A stretch of DNA of 30,380 nucleotides from DAOTUB01 sp034437455 (GCA_034437455.1 DAOTUB010000125.1:1-30380); one strand, 5' to 3'. Positions 20,411 to 29,158 are shown, counted from the first letter of the stretch. A program made the numbers and translations. The notes: generated by a model from the letters alone, not told the origin.

Positions 20411-22752
20411 AGTACACGGCAAAACCATTACCCCCGGTCGAATTGCCCGAGCTGCGGCAGGTGGGCAAGCCGCTGCGCCGGGTGGACGCGCTGGGCAAGG
20501 CCGTGGGCGCGACGGTCTATGGCGCTGACTATTCGATGCCCAATATGCTTCACGCCAAGGTGTTTCGCAGCAACCTCCCTTCGGCGCGCATCAAGCGGCT
20601 GGACGTGAGCAAGGCCCAAGCCCTGCCGGGCGTGGTCTGCGTGTTGACGTCGAAGGATGCGCCGGGCGCTAAACTGACCACAGATATGCCCGGCCAGACC
20701 GGGAGGGCGGCGCGCGCCGGTTCGGACGCGCCAGTGCTGGCCGGAGAGGTGGTGCGCTTTGTGGGCGAGCCAATCGCGCTGATAGCGGCAGAGACGCTGG
20801 CTATCGCGGAGCGCGCGCTGGAGTTGATCGAGATCGAGTACGAACCCCTCCCGGGCGTGTTCGACCCCATCGAGGCGATGGAGCCTGGCGCTCCCGTGAT
20901 TTTCGAGCCGGACGCGGATGAACAACATCCGAACGTCGTGGCCCGCTGGAAGATCCGCAAGGGCGACGTGGAAGCGGGTATGGCCGCGTCTGACGTGATC
21001 GTGGAGAATACCTTCCGCATGCCCTTCGTCGAGCACGTTTACCTCGAGCTAGAGTCCGGCGTGGCCTGGGTGGACGAACAGGGCGTGATCAACATCCGCG
21101 CTGGCACCCAGGTGATCGAGCACTTTCGCAACATCGCCAGGGCAGTGGGCGTCCCGCAGAACAAGATCCGCGTGCGGGGCACCTTGGTCGGCGGCGGCTT
21201 TGGGGGCAAGGAGGACATCACGGTCGAGATATTCCTGGCGTTGCTCGCCAAACACACGCAACGTCCCGTCAAGCTGGTCTACACGCGCGAGGAATCTTTT
21301 ATCGCGCAGTCAAAGCGCCACCCCTTCATCATCACTCATCGCACCGGCGTCAAGAGGAGCGGCCGCATCACCGCCGCCGAGATCGAGATGGTTGCCGATT
21401 CCGGGGCTTATCCGTACCTGAGTCCCTACGTGTTGCTCTACGCCACGATCATGGCGAGCGGCCCCTACCGGATCGACAATCTCCACGTAGATAGCGCGGT
21501 GGCCGCCACCAACCAACCCTTCACCAGCGCCTTTCGCGGCTTTGGCGGCCCGCAGGCTGCTGTGGCCTACGAGCAGCAGATGGACGAGATCGCCAAGGCG
21601 CTCGACCTGGACCCGCTGGAGGTGCGGCGCGCCAACTATATCAAGACAGGCGAGCGGAACGCCACCGGGCAGGTCATCACGAGCGCCACGTGGCTAGAGG
21701 AATCGGCCTCGCGGGCGTTGGAGGCGCTGGGCGAACAGACGCCCGATCACGGCCCGGTCAAAGTCGGCCAGGGCTTTGCCTCCTACTTTCAGAGCTATGG
21801 CCGCATCACCTGGTTCCACGACACCTCCCGCGCCTGGGTCGGCGTCGAGATGGACGGCACGGTGGTGATCCGGTGCGGCGCGCCCGACATCGGGGCCGGG
21901 CAGGTCAACAGCCTGTGCCAGATCACCTCGGAGGTATTGGGGGTGCCACTGGAGGACGTGACGGTCTACAGCACCGACTCGGCGGTGACGCCGCTGGCGG
22001 GCACCTCGACGGCCACGCGCCAGCTCTACATGTCGGGCAGCGCCACGCTCCAGGCCGCCAATGCCGTGCGCGACGTGCTGCTCGACCGCGCATCCAAGCA
22101 CTTTGAGGAAAAGCCTGAGGATCTCGATCTGGCGGACAGTAAGGTGTTTGTCAAGAATGCTCCAGAGCAATCGCTGCCCTTGAAGAAACTGGTCGCGATG
22201 TGCGCTTCCGAGGGCTTGCCGCTTTCTAACCTCGCTCTGTTCACGGCTCCCTTCACCGACGGGATCGACCCAGAGACCGGCCAGGGGGACGTGTATCCTG
22301 ACTTTACCTTCGGCACACAGGCGGTCGAGGTCGCGGTAGACACGGAGACGGGCGAGATTACGCTGCTCAAGAGCGTCGCATGCCACGACATTGGCCGCGC
22401 CATCAACCCCGCCGCCGTCGTCGGGCAGATCGCGGGCGGCAGCCACCAGGGGTTGGGCTACGCGCTGACGGAGTATTACGTGATGGAGAACGGTGTGACC
22501 AAGACGCCGTCGCTGGCCGAGTATCTGATCCCCACGGTGCTCGATTTCCCCACCACCCAGGTGATCATCCTCGAATCGGGGACGGGCGTGGGACCGTTCG
22601 GCGCGAAGGGCATCGGCGAGCCGGCGTTGACGCCGGCCGCCCCATCTGTTGCGAACGCCGTCGCCAACGCCATCGGCGTCCGCATCCACGAGTTGCCGTT
22701 GACGCCCAAGCGGGTGTTGGAGGCGTTGGGCAAAGTAGAGAGCAGCAAGTAG
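20407..22752 (+). CDS. Molybdenum hydroxylase, molybdopterin-binding large subunit (system 2)
   Basis: The catalytic subunit, 781 residues. It begins with VGKPLRRVDALGKAVGATVYGADY and has canonical Moco-site loops: VGGGFGGKED around 261-269, AFRGFGGPQ at 375-383, and catalytic Glu E738 in GAKGIGEP. This is the xanthine dehydrogenase/aldehyde oxidase type and not CO dehydrogenase, whose active-site Cys loop is absent. The ATG at 20407 overlaps the small-subunit stop; the frame is open further upstream, but that part lies inside the small-subunit gene. Maturation genes for this enzyme class (yqeC, xdhC, yqeB) follow. The substrate could be a purine, another N-heterocycle or an aldehyde. Confidence 0.94.
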   Translation: MKYTAKPLPPVELPELRQVGKPLRRVDALGKAVGATVYGADYSMPNMLHAKVFRSNLPSARIKRLDVSKAQALPGVVCVLTSKDAPGAKLTTDMPGQTGRAARAGSDAPVLAGEVVRFVGEPIALIAAETLAIAERALELIEIEYEPLPGVFDPIEAMEPGAPVIFEPDADEQHPNVVARWKIRKGDVEAGMAASDVIVENTFRMPFVEHVYLELESGVAWVDEQGVINIRAGTQVIEHFRNIARAVGVPQNKIRVRGTLVGGGFGGKEDITVEIFLALLAKHTQRPVKLVYTREESFIAQSKRHPFIITHRTGVKRSGRITAAEIEMVADSGAYPYLSPYVLLYATIMASGPYRIDNLHVDSAVAATNQPFTSAFRGFGGPQAAVAYEQQMDEIAKALDLDPLEVRRANYIKTGERNATGQVITSATWLEESASRALEALGEQTPDHGPVKVGQGFASYFQSYGRITWFHDTSRAWVGVEMDGTVVIRCGAPDIGAGQVNSLCQITSEVLGVPLEDVTVYSTDSAVTPLAGTSTATRQLYMSGSATLQAANAVRDVLLDRASKHFEEKPEDLDLADSKVFVKNAPEQSLPLKKLVAMCASEGLPLSNLALFTAPFTDGIDPETGQGDVYPDFTFGTQAVEVAVDTETGEITLLKSVACHDIGRAINPAAVVGQIAGGSHQGLGYALTEYYVMENGVTKTPSLAEYLIPTVLDFPTTQVIILESGTGVGPFGAKGIGEPALTPAAPSVANAVANAIGVRIHELPLTPKRVLEALGKVESSK

Positions 22753-22767
22753 AGATCGGGAGGGGAG

Positions 22768-24060
22768 ATGCGTACCCACACTCATCGTTTACCTGGGTTG
22801 GTGCTCACGGATCACGAGTTCACCGTACCGCTGGATCACGCCTTGCCGGATGGCGAACAGATCACGGTTTTCGCTCGCGAGGTGGTGGCGCCCAGCAAGG
22901 AGGATGACGACCTGCCCTGGCTGGTCTATTTTCAGGGCGGGCCTGGCTTTGGCGCTCCGCGCCCCGAAGGGAACACCGGCTGGCTGAAGCGGGCGCTGCA
23001 AGAGTACCGCGTGCTGCTGCTCGACGACCGTGGCACAGGCCGCAGCACGCCGGTCAACTATCAGACGTTGGCCCGCTTCGCCGCGCCCCAGGCCCAGGCA
23101 GATTATCTGAAGCACTTTCGCGCCGATTCTATCGTGCAGGATGCCGAATGGATCCGCCGCGCACTGTTGGGGAAGGACGGCCAATGGAGTGGTCTTGGAC
23201 AGAGCTATGGTGGCTTTTGCCTAGTGCACTATCTGTCGGCTGCGCCCGACGGGTTGAAGGAAGTGATCTTTACCTGCGGGCTGCCGTCGCTGACTCGTTC
23301 TCCTGACGACGTCTACCGCGCCACGTACCAGCGGGTGCTCGATCAGAACCGGCGTTACTACGAGCGTTATCCTGCCGACGTGGAACGCGCACGAGAGATC
23401 GTGGACTATGCGTCGAGTCGCGTCGTGCGTCTGCCTGGCGGCGGGATTCTGTCGCCGCGGCGGTTTCAGCAGCTCGGTATGGCTTTTGGCAGCGGCGGCG
23501 GCTTTGAGAAGGTGCACTATCTGATCGAGGATGCTTTCGTACTGGGCAAGGATGGTCGAGAGTTGAGCTATCCCTTCCTGCGCGGCTTTGAGAACGCATT
23601 CCCCTTCCAGACCAATCCGATCTATGCTATCCTGCACGAGTCCATCTACTGCCAGGAGGAGGCGTCCAACTGGTCGGCGGAGCGCGTGCGGGCTGAGTAT
23701 CCAGAGTTCGAGCTCACGCCGGACCGACCGGTCTTTTTCACCGGAGAGATGATCTATCCCTGGATGTTCGACGAGTACGAGTATTTGCGCCCGCTGAAAG
23801 AGGCCGCCGAGATCCTGGCGGCTTACGACGGCTGGTCGCGCCTGTACAACGTAGAGGTTTTGCGGGAAAACAGCGTGCCCTGCGTCGCCTCTGTCTATTA
23901 CGACGACATGTACGTGGAACGGGTGTTATCCGAGGAGACGATTCGAGACATTCGAGGACTCCGACCCTGGGTGACCAACGAGTACAAACATAGCGGACTG
24001 CGCCTTGGCGGCGAAAAAGTGCTCGACCGGTTGCTGGGCATGTTGCACGGAGAGATTTGA
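22768..24060 (+). CDS. Prolyl aminopeptidase-like alpha/beta hydrolase (S33 family)
   Basis: A 430-residue hydrolase with the S33 layout: FQGGPGFGAPRP as oxyanion-hole loop, LLLDDRGTGRS, nucleophile S146 in GLGQSYGG, a likely catalytic Asp in VYYDDMYV and catalytic His in YKHSGLR near the end. The long cap between these regions fits the larger prolyl aminopeptidases, which release N-terminal proline from peptides. No signal peptide is seen. A strong GGGAGGGGAG lies before the ATG, 15 bases after the hydroxylase large subunit, so it is likely co-transcribed. A role for a peptidase or amidase in the hydroxylase pathway is not obvious. Confidence 0.88.
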   Translation: MRTHTHRLPGLVLTDHEFTVPLDHALPDGEQITVFAREVVAPSKEDDDLPWLVYFQGGPGFGAPRPEGNTGWLKRALQEYRVLLLDDRGTGRSTPVNYQTLARFAAPQAQADYLKHFRADSIVQDAEWIRRALLGKDGQWSGLGQSYGGFCLVHYLSAAPDGLKEVIFTCGLPSLTRSPDDVYRATYQRVLDQNRRYYERYPADVERAREIVDYASSRVVRLPGGGILSPRRFQQLGMAFGSGGGFEKVHYLIEDAFVLGKDGRELSYPFLRGFENAFPFQTNPIYAILHESIYCQEEASNWSAERVRAEYPEFELTPDRPVFFTGEMIYPWMFDEYEYLRPLKEAAEILAAYDGWSRLYNVEVLRENSVPCVASVYYDDMYVERVLSEETIRDIRGLRPWVTNEYKHSGLRLGGEKVLDRLLGMLHGEI

Positions 24061-24078
24061 AAAAGGCTGGTATCCAAC

Positions 24079-24139
24079 GTAGCCGCGCTTCGCGTACGCG
24101 ATAGCGCGCAGACCCGCGAGGTATGGAAACCTCGGCTAC
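24079..24139 (-). repeat. REPIN-like paired GTAG hairpin element, copy 3
   Basis: A 61-bp element, inverted relative to copies 1 and 2. The CGAGGT/ACCTCG hairpin with its conserved loop is intact. The other hairpin has a changed, larger centre (CGCGTACGCG) instead of the TTCCAT loop. It separates the peptidase gene from yqeC. It contains an ATG that opens a frame into yqeC (METSAT), which is judged not to be the real start. Confidence 0.78.
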
Positions 24140-24161
24140 CTTGCTCCCGAAAGGCATCCGT

Positions 24162-24986
24162 GTGGATCTAAAGACAGCGCTTGGATTGCGACCGGGTGAG
24201 CTGGTCGCCCTCGTCGGCGCGGGCGGCAAGACGACGACCGCTTGGCGGCTGCTGCGCCAACTCGCCGCCGCTGGCAAGCGTGCGCATAAGCGTGTCGTCT
24301 TTACGACGACCACGCACATATTCGAGCCGCAGGGCATCCCATTGCTTCTCGCTCTTCGCCCAGAACCGGCAGAGATTGCCCGGAGGCTGACAGAATCGCC
24401 ATTCTTGGTACTGGCCGTCGCGCGAGGCGAAAGAGGAGACCCGGCGCACGCCGCCCGCAGCCCCTACGCTGCTTCTCCCGTCAAGCTGGTGGGACTGGAG
24501 CCGGAGATCGTGAATGATCTGGCACGTCAATTGCCAAAAGTGACCTGGCTGGTAGAGGCGGATGGGGCAAGGGGGTGGCTGCTGAAAGCGCCGGCAGAGT
24601 ACGAACCGGTGATACCAAGCGAGACCGACCGCGTCATCGTCGTCGCCGGGCTGGACGCGATTGGCAAGCCGCTCGAAGAGGGCGTGGTGCATCGCCCCGA
24701 GATCGCAGCCCGCCTTCTCGGCGTTCCCCTGGGCACAGCGATCACGCCGGACCTGTTCGCCCGCCTGGTCGGCCACTCGTCTGGGGGTCTCCGGGGGAGC
24801 CCGTCTCAGTCCGAGGTCGTCGTCCTGCTCACTTTATGGACGGATCGTTCTCACATTCACGCCGAACCCATCGCGCGGCAACTTTTGTCAGGCCGGCGCG
24901 TTGGTCGGGTTGTCTTGGTCAACTTGAGCATTTCTCATCCTGTGCTAAAGATGTGGCCAGGGTACGAACAATCGCCGACTCGCTGA
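24162..24986 (+). CDS. yqeC: YqeC, selenium-dependent molybdenum hydroxylase accessory protein
   Basis: A P-loop protein of about 274 residues. It starts DLKTALGLRPGELVALVGAGGKTTT (Walker-A-like GAGGKTT) and has VVFTTTTHIF, WLVEADGARGWLLKAP and VIVVAGLDAIGKPLEEGVVHR. These are the marks of the YqeC family, which co-occurs with YqeB and SelD in genomes with selenium-dependent molybdenum hydroxylases. Its exact reaction is not established. The GTG at 24162 is chosen because GAAAGG lies seven bases upstream; an ATG at 24123 lies inside a repeat. The late segment reads VVVLLTLWTD where an LLNxVD-like sequence would be expected. Confidence 0.88.
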   Translation: MDLKTALGLRPGELVALVGAGGKTTTAWRLLRQLAAAGKRAHKRVVFTTTTHIFEPQGIPLLLALRPEPAEIARRLTESPFLVLAVARGERGDPAHAARSPYAASPVKLVGLEPEIVNDLARQLPKVTWLVEADGARGWLLKAPAEYEPVIPSETDRVIVVAGLDAIGKPLEEGVVHRPEIAARLLGVPLGTAITPDLFARLVGHSSGGLRGSPSQSEVVVLLTLWTDRSHIHAEPIARQLLSGRRVGRVVLVNLSISHPVLKMWPGYEQSPTR

Positions 24987-25010
24987 CTCGACAACTCGCA
25001 AAGGAGCTAC

Positions 25011-25796
25011 ATGTTTGAAGAAATAGAACAAGTATACCAGGCCGCCCTGGAAGCCATTCGCCAGGGAGAATCCGCAGCCATGGCCACCGTCGTCGAAGCC
25101 AGCGGCTCGACGCCCCGTGGCGCCTCCGCCAAAATGCTCATCTACGCCGACGGACGGACGGTGGGCACCGTCGGCGGCGGCGGGGTGGAGGCGCGCGTGA
25201 TCGAGGAAGCGCAGGCCGCCCTCGCCGATGGCCAGTCCCGCGAGTTGGACTACAATCTGGTGGACGACAAGCGCGGCGACCCGGGCATCTGTGGGGGCAG
25301 CATGCGGGTCTTTGTCGAGGTGCTCGCGTCCCGGCCCACGCTCTTGATCCTCGGCGGGGGGCACGTGGGGCAGGCGGTGGCGGGGCTGGCGGCCTTTCTG
25401 GGCTACCGCATCGCCGTGATGGACGAGCGGCCCGAGATGGTCACGCCCGAACGCTTTCCCCAGGCCGAGACGCGGCTGACGGGAGACGTGGTCCAGCATG
25501 TCGCGGATTTCTCGCTCACCGGGCAGACCTACGTGGTGATGGTTACTCCCCATTACACGCTGGACGAAAAGGTGCTGGCGGTGCTGGTTGGCCGCCCTGT
25601 GGCCTACGTGGGGATGATTGGCAGCCGTCGGCGCACGACGCTCACTTTCGAGCGGGCGCGGGAGTCGGGGGTTCCTGAAAATTTCCTCGAGCGAATCCAC
25701 ACGCCCATTGGCCTCGACATCGGAGCGGAGACGCCCCGAGAGATCGCCTTCAGCATCCTGGCCGAGATCATTGCCGTGCAACGGGGATGCGCGTAA
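25011..25796 (+). CDS. xdhC: XdhC/CoxI-family Moco maturation protein
   Basis: Family members bind Moco, help its sulfuration (or selenation) and hand it to molybdenum hydroxylases. The 261-residue protein has the N-terminal XdhC_CoxI domain with VVEASGSTPRGASAKML and VGTVGGGGVEARVIEEA, then the GDPGICGGSMRVFVE junction, then a Rossmann domain with LLILGGGHVGQAVAGLAAFLG and MIGSRRR, ending in GLDIGAETPREIAFSILAEI. The full two-domain form is present. AAAGGAG precedes the ATG, 24 bases after yqeC. Both hydroxylase systems in the window are potential clients. Confidence 0.94.
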   Translation: MFEEIEQVYQAALEAIRQGESAAMATVVEASGSTPRGASAKMLIYADGRTVGTVGGGGVEARVIEEAQAALADGQSRELDYNLVDDKRGDPGICGGSMRVFVEVLASRPTLLILGGGHVGQAVAGLAAFLGYRIAVMDERPEMVTPERFPQAETRLTGDVVQHVADFSLTGQTYVVMVTPHYTLDEKVLAVLVGRPVAYVGMIGSRRRTTLTFERARESGVPENFLERIHTPIGLDIGAETPREIAFSILAEIIAVQRGCA

Positions 25797-25819
25797 AACC
25801 ATAACGAGTTCCAACACGC

Positions 25820-25848
25820 TTGACATATTTGAACGGCAAGAGTAAGAT
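25820..25848 (+). promoter_or_regulatory. Sigma-70-type promoter before the class V aminotransferase gene
   Basis: TTGACA (25820-25825) and TAAGAT (25843-25848) with a 17-base spacer. The predicted start lies near 25855, about 20 bases before the ATG at 25876. This gives the last two genes of the island an independent transcript. Confidence 0.7.
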
Positions 25849-25875
25849 CGTCGAATATTGTTCGAGGATACTGGT

Positions 25876-27060
25876 ATGCAGAAATCAAGCATCGATCTTT
25901 TGCGCGCGCGCCGCGACACGCCAGGTTGCGAAAACGTTTTGCATTTCAACAATGCGGGCGCGGCGCTCATGCCGCAGCCCGTTCTGGGCGCGGTGATCGA
26001 TCACCTGAAACTGGAGGCGATGATCGGGGGATACGAGGCCGCGGATCGGGCGCGCGATGCAGTCGAGCGCATGTACGACGCGGCGGCGGAGCTGATCCAC
26101 GGCCACCGCGACGAGATCGCCTTCGTCGAGAACGCCACCCGATCCTGGGACATGGCGTTCTACTCGATCCCCTTCGAGCCAGGCGACCGCATCCTGACGG
26201 CCATGGCCGAATACGCCAGCAATTACATCGCCTTCTTGCAGGTAGCCCGGCGGACAGGCGCGGTGATCGAGGTCATCCCCAACGACGAGCATGGCCAGAT
26301 TTCCATCGCGGCCCTGCGAGAGATGATGGACGAGCGCGTCAAACTCGTCGCCATCACCCATATACCGACCAATGGCGGGCTGGTCAACCCGGCTGCCGAG
26401 GTGGGCCAGGTGGCGCGAGAGACGGGCGTGCTCTACCTGCTCGATGCCTGCCAGTCCGTGGGGCAGATGCCGATGGACGTGGCCGAGATCGGCTGCGACA
26501 TGCTCTCGGCCACCGGGCGCAAATACTTGCGCGGCCCTCGAGGAACTGGTTTTCTCTATGTTCGACGCGACATCGTTGAGACGCTCGAACCCCCCTTTCT
26601 TGACCTGCACGCTGCTCAATGGGTCGCTCGTGACCGGTATCAGGTACTCCCGGACGCGCGCCGGTTCGAGAATTGGGAGCGGAACTATGCGGCAAAAATC
26701 GGGCTTGGCGTTGCCATCGACTATGCCCTCGGCTGGGGCCTTGATGTGATCTGGGAACGGGTCTCGTCGCTCGCAGAGGAGCTTCGTGCCAGGCTCGAGC
26801 AGCTCCCAGGCGTCGAGGTGCAAGACCTGGGAGCCGTGCGTTGTGGAATCGTCACCTTCACCGTCACCGGGCAAGAGCCGCAAGAGATCTGTCAGGCCCT
26901 CGGCGAGCGTGGTATCAACATCTCGGTTTCGGGGCTTGACTCGACTCGTCTCGATATGGAATCGCGGTCGCTTAATGGACTGATCCGGGCCTCGGTGCAT
27001 TATTACAACAGCGAAGAGGAAGTGGAACGGTTCTGTCGAGAGCTTGCTTCGCTTTTATGA
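25876..27060 (+). CDS. Class V aminotransferase-fold PLP protein
   Basis: A 394-residue member of the cysteine desulfurase/isopenicillin N epimerase-like superfamily. It has HFNNAGAALMPQPV, FVENATRSWDMAF, LLDACQSVGQMPMD with the PLP-ring Asp, and the Schiff-base lysine K216 in SATGRKYLRGPRGTGFLY. The C-terminal loop region reads NISVSGLDSTRLDMESR and lacks the mobile catalytic Cys of NifS/IscS, so desulfurase activity by that route is unlikely. GAGG lies eight bases before the ATG, and a TTG upstream is rejected. Its place between xdhC and yqeB raises the possibility of a role in sulfur or selenium supply, but it could equally act on the pathway substrate. Confidence 0.88.
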   Translation: MQKSSIDLLRARRDTPGCENVLHFNNAGAALMPQPVLGAVIDHLKLEAMIGGYEAADRARDAVERMYDAAAELIHGHRDEIAFVENATRSWDMAFYSIPFEPGDRILTAMAEYASNYIAFLQVARRTGAVIEVIPNDEHGQISIAALREMMDERVKLVAITHIPTNGGLVNPAAEVGQVARETGVLYLLDACQSVGQMPMDVAEIGCDMLSATGRKYLRGPRGTGFLYVRRDIVETLEPPFLDLHAAQWVARDRYQVLPDARRFENWERNYAAKIGLGVAIDYALGWGLDVIWERVSSLAEELRARLEQLPGVEVQDLGAVRCGIVTFTVTGQEPQEICQALGERGINISVSGLDSTRLDMESRSLNGLIRASVHYYNSEEEVERFCRELASLL

Positions 27061-27126
27061 CTTTTTTCCATCGAAATCCGAGCTACTTGGCGGGTCGGGA
27101 CAAAGGATTTATCCTCCTGGAGTACC

Positions 27127-27957
27127 ATGAAGACTCAAAAGAGTAACCTTTTCGATAGCAACGTGGCGCAAAGCACTCTCCATGTGGTGGTCAAGGGAGG
27201 GGGAGACCTGGGCACAGGGGTCGCCTGGCGATTGCACCGTTGCGGCTTTCACGTGCTGGTGACAGAGGCGGTGCGCCCCACCGTCATCCGCCGGGCCGTT
27301 GCCTTTGCCTCCGCGGTTTACGAGGACGTGGTCACGGTGGATGGGATCGCCGCGCGTCTGATGAAAAATGATGCCGAGATCACGGCCTGCTGGGCGGCTG
27401 GCGAGGTGCCGTTGTTAGTGGACCCGGAGGGAACGGCAATCAAGCGTCTGCGCCCCGATGTCGTGGTGGACGCGATCCTGGCCAAGCGAAATGTTGGCAC
27501 GCGCATCACCGACGCTTCCACCGTCGTTGCCCTGGGGCCGGGCTTTATCGCCGGGCTAGATTGCCACGCCGTGGTCGAGACGAACCGCGGCCACAACCTG
27601 GGACGGGTGCTCCTGGAAGGGAGCGCTGAGCCGAACACAGGCGTGCCGGGATCCGTGGGCGGCGAGAGCGCCCGGCGGGTACTTCGCGCCCCTGCCGAAG
27701 GGGCCTTTCGGACCGTGCGCGCCATCGGCGATCTGGTCCAGGTCGGGGAGGTGGTGGCTTACGTGGGTGACACACCGCTTCGCTCCCGGTTGGATGGAGT
27801 GGTGCGGGGGCTTCTCTACGACGGACTCCCGGTTACCATTGGGATGAAGGCAGGGGACGTGGACCCCAGGAGTGTGGTCTCCCACTGCTTTACTATCTCC
27901 GACAAGGCGCTGGCCGTGGCGGGGGGGGTGTTGGAGGCGATCCTGCACCTGGGGTAG
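27127..27957 (+). CDS. yqeB: YqeB, selenium-dependent molybdenum hydroxylase system protein (EF2563 family)
   Basis: A 276-residue protein with an N-terminal Rossmann-like segment VVVKGGGDLGTGVAWRLHRCGF, TEAVRPTVIRRAVAFA, VVALGPGFIAGLDCHAVVETNRG in the middle, and a C-terminal lipoyl/biotinyl-like part (APAEGAFRTVRAIGDLVQVG, YVGDTPLRSRLDGVVRGL) with GMKAGDVDPR. This is the EF2563/YqeB family, the best genomic marker for selenium-dependent molybdenum hydroxylases. Its biochemical role is not settled. GGAG lies five bases before the ATG. It ends the hydroxylase island. Selenophosphate synthetase SelD, expected for selenium use, is not in the window. Confidence 0.92.
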   Translation: MKTQKSNLFDSNVAQSTLHVVVKGGGDLGTGVAWRLHRCGFHVLVTEAVRPTVIRRAVAFASAVYEDVVTVDGIAARLMKNDAEITACWAAGEVPLLVDPEGTAIKRLRPDVVVDAILAKRNVGTRITDASTVVALGPGFIAGLDCHAVVETNRGHNLGRVLLEGSAEPNTGVPGSVGGESARRVLRAPAEGAFRTVRAIGDLVQVGEVVAYVGDTPLRSRLDGVVRGLLYDGLPVTIGMKAGDVDPRSVVSHCFTISDKALAVAGGVLEAILHLG

Positions 27958-28285
27958 TTGAACAGGGGCGTATCCAAATCTTGGGGGGAGCGAGCGCTGG
28001 TTGAGTAACGAAGTATATCGAAACCAAGCGAGCGGCTCTACAGATCACCCGCTTGGTTCTTCAATGGACAGCAATTCCCGTTTTGGGATTGCCCGACACC
28101 CATTTGTAAGTCTGCGGGGGCAGGAGATAGGATTACGGATTGGCGTTTTGGCATCAGCCTCCCAAGGTGAAGCCAGCGAATTCTCTCAGAATGACAAGCA
28201 GTAATGGCACAGCCAGGGCAAACACGATAATGTCCCCTTGGCGCTGCGTTCTCTGATGGTGCCTCACAGTTTCTGCCAGGCATGA
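27958..28285. other. Intergenic region with one long hairpin, no gene seen
   Basis: Inverted repeat AACCAAGCG (28022-28030) and CGCTTGGTT (28050-28058) with a 19-base loop lies about 65 bases after yqeB. It has no T-run and so is at best a weak terminator. The remainder has only short open frames without ribosome sites or recognisable protein sequence. It precedes the transposase remnant and may include decayed mobile-element flank. Confidence 0.45.
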
Positions 28286-28745
28286 TCACGGAGGAGAAAA
28301 GATAACCACTGTGGCTTTGTATCCATAGAGGATAGCTTCGAATAGCTGTGCCATCGACTTGAGATCGATCGTTTTGAAGAGATCCCGCATATGCTCCCAC
28401 AGTCTTTTCCGGCTACCTTTTTTCTCCAGAACAGCCTGGAACAACTCACAAGCCAGTTGCTGTACCTGATCGACGAGAAAGGCCAGCATCATCAATGCGA
28501 CAAACACCAGAATGTAGTGAAACCCGTGCTCCTTCCAAGTTGCTATCTGTCGTCCGACGCTCATCGAAAGCGAGCAAGGATGGATCTTTCAAGGAAAACA
28601 TTGCAAACCCAGACATCAGGGCGTCTGGCACTGAGATCTTGGCATTCTCAGCACGTTGGTCTGTCACCTGCTCGAAATTGGCACGAACCAATGCAAATAG
28701 ACGATCGGCGGATAGCAGTTTGTTTGCAGTCACTGGGTAACTCAT
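28286..28745 (-). pseudogene. Internally deleted transposase remnant
   Basis: On the minus strand the N-terminal part of a transposase is readable from an ATG at 28745 (LLSADRLFALVRANFEQV, DALMSGFAMFSLKDPSLLAF, DERRTTDSNL). In another frame comes a short WKEHGFHYILV piece and then the C-terminal part (MMLAFLVDQVQQLACELFQ, LWEHMRDLF, AILYGYK). These match the beginning and end of a transposase family of roughly 450-500 residues, but only about 150 residues remain. Large internal deletions and a frame change make it non-functional. Terminal inverted repeats were not found, so the element borders are unknown. Confidence 0.75.
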
Positions 28746-28801
28746 TCTGCTTCGTGTTTTGTGAAAATCCGGCGGCCTCCCGGCTCATTCCATTTACCTC
28801 T

Positions 28802-28829
28802 ACTATAGCCCAACTGCCGCAGACTTCAA
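28802..28829 (-). promoter_or_regulatory. Possible promoter of the transposase remnant
   Basis: On the minus strand TTGAAG (28824-28829) and TATAGT (28802-28807) with a 16-base spacer, about 55 bases upstream of the remnant's ATG. Confidence 0.4.
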
Positions 28830-28868
28830 GTCAGACATCAAAACGGGAATTGCTGTGGCGTCAGCACT

Positions 28869-29158
28869 GTGCCTTTCACGGGCACAGAGCCATATCCCGC
28901 CACTGCTTTCTGGACCACTATCTACACCGATGCCGGGAGTGTGGAACTGACCCTCAGCGCCATCCCCTTGCGCTACGACCCGGTCACCGGCCAGGCGACG
29001 CTGTACAATCGGTGGACTTGATGGCCTACTACTACTGCTTCCGCACTCAAGCGGTGGACGCAATAGGTAACCTGGAGGCAGAGCATGCCGAAGCCGACCT
29101 CTGTGTGGAGCCGTTACAACTCTACTTGCCGTTGGTGCTGCGTAACTTGGCGCCATAA
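28869..29158 (+). pseudogene. 3' remnant of a secreted surface protein with a YLPLVLRN tail
   Basis: Two consecutive pieces in different frames. The first (28869-29021) reads VPFTGTEPYPATAFWTTIYT and LRYDPVTGQATLYNRWT and then hits TGA. The second (29021-29158) reads AYYYCFRTQAVDAIGNLEAE and ends LYLPLVLRNLAP. The second piece resembles the last fibronectin-like strand and the short hydrophobic C-terminal tail common on secreted Chloroflexota proteins. The first resembles a beta-rich surface domain, possibly of a gingipain-like peptidase. No start or signal peptide remains, so this is a decayed gene end. Confidence 0.6.

Noticed and set aside
24123..24161. ATG start for yqeC inside the repeat
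   Set aside because: The METSAT sequence comes from the REPIN-like element and appears in other frames wherever that element occurs. The GTG at 24162 has a well-placed ribosome site.
28391..29158. A single 255-codon gene across the graveyard
   Set aside because: Only its last 46 codons look like protein. The rest is antisense to the transposase remnant or out of frame with the surface-protein piece.
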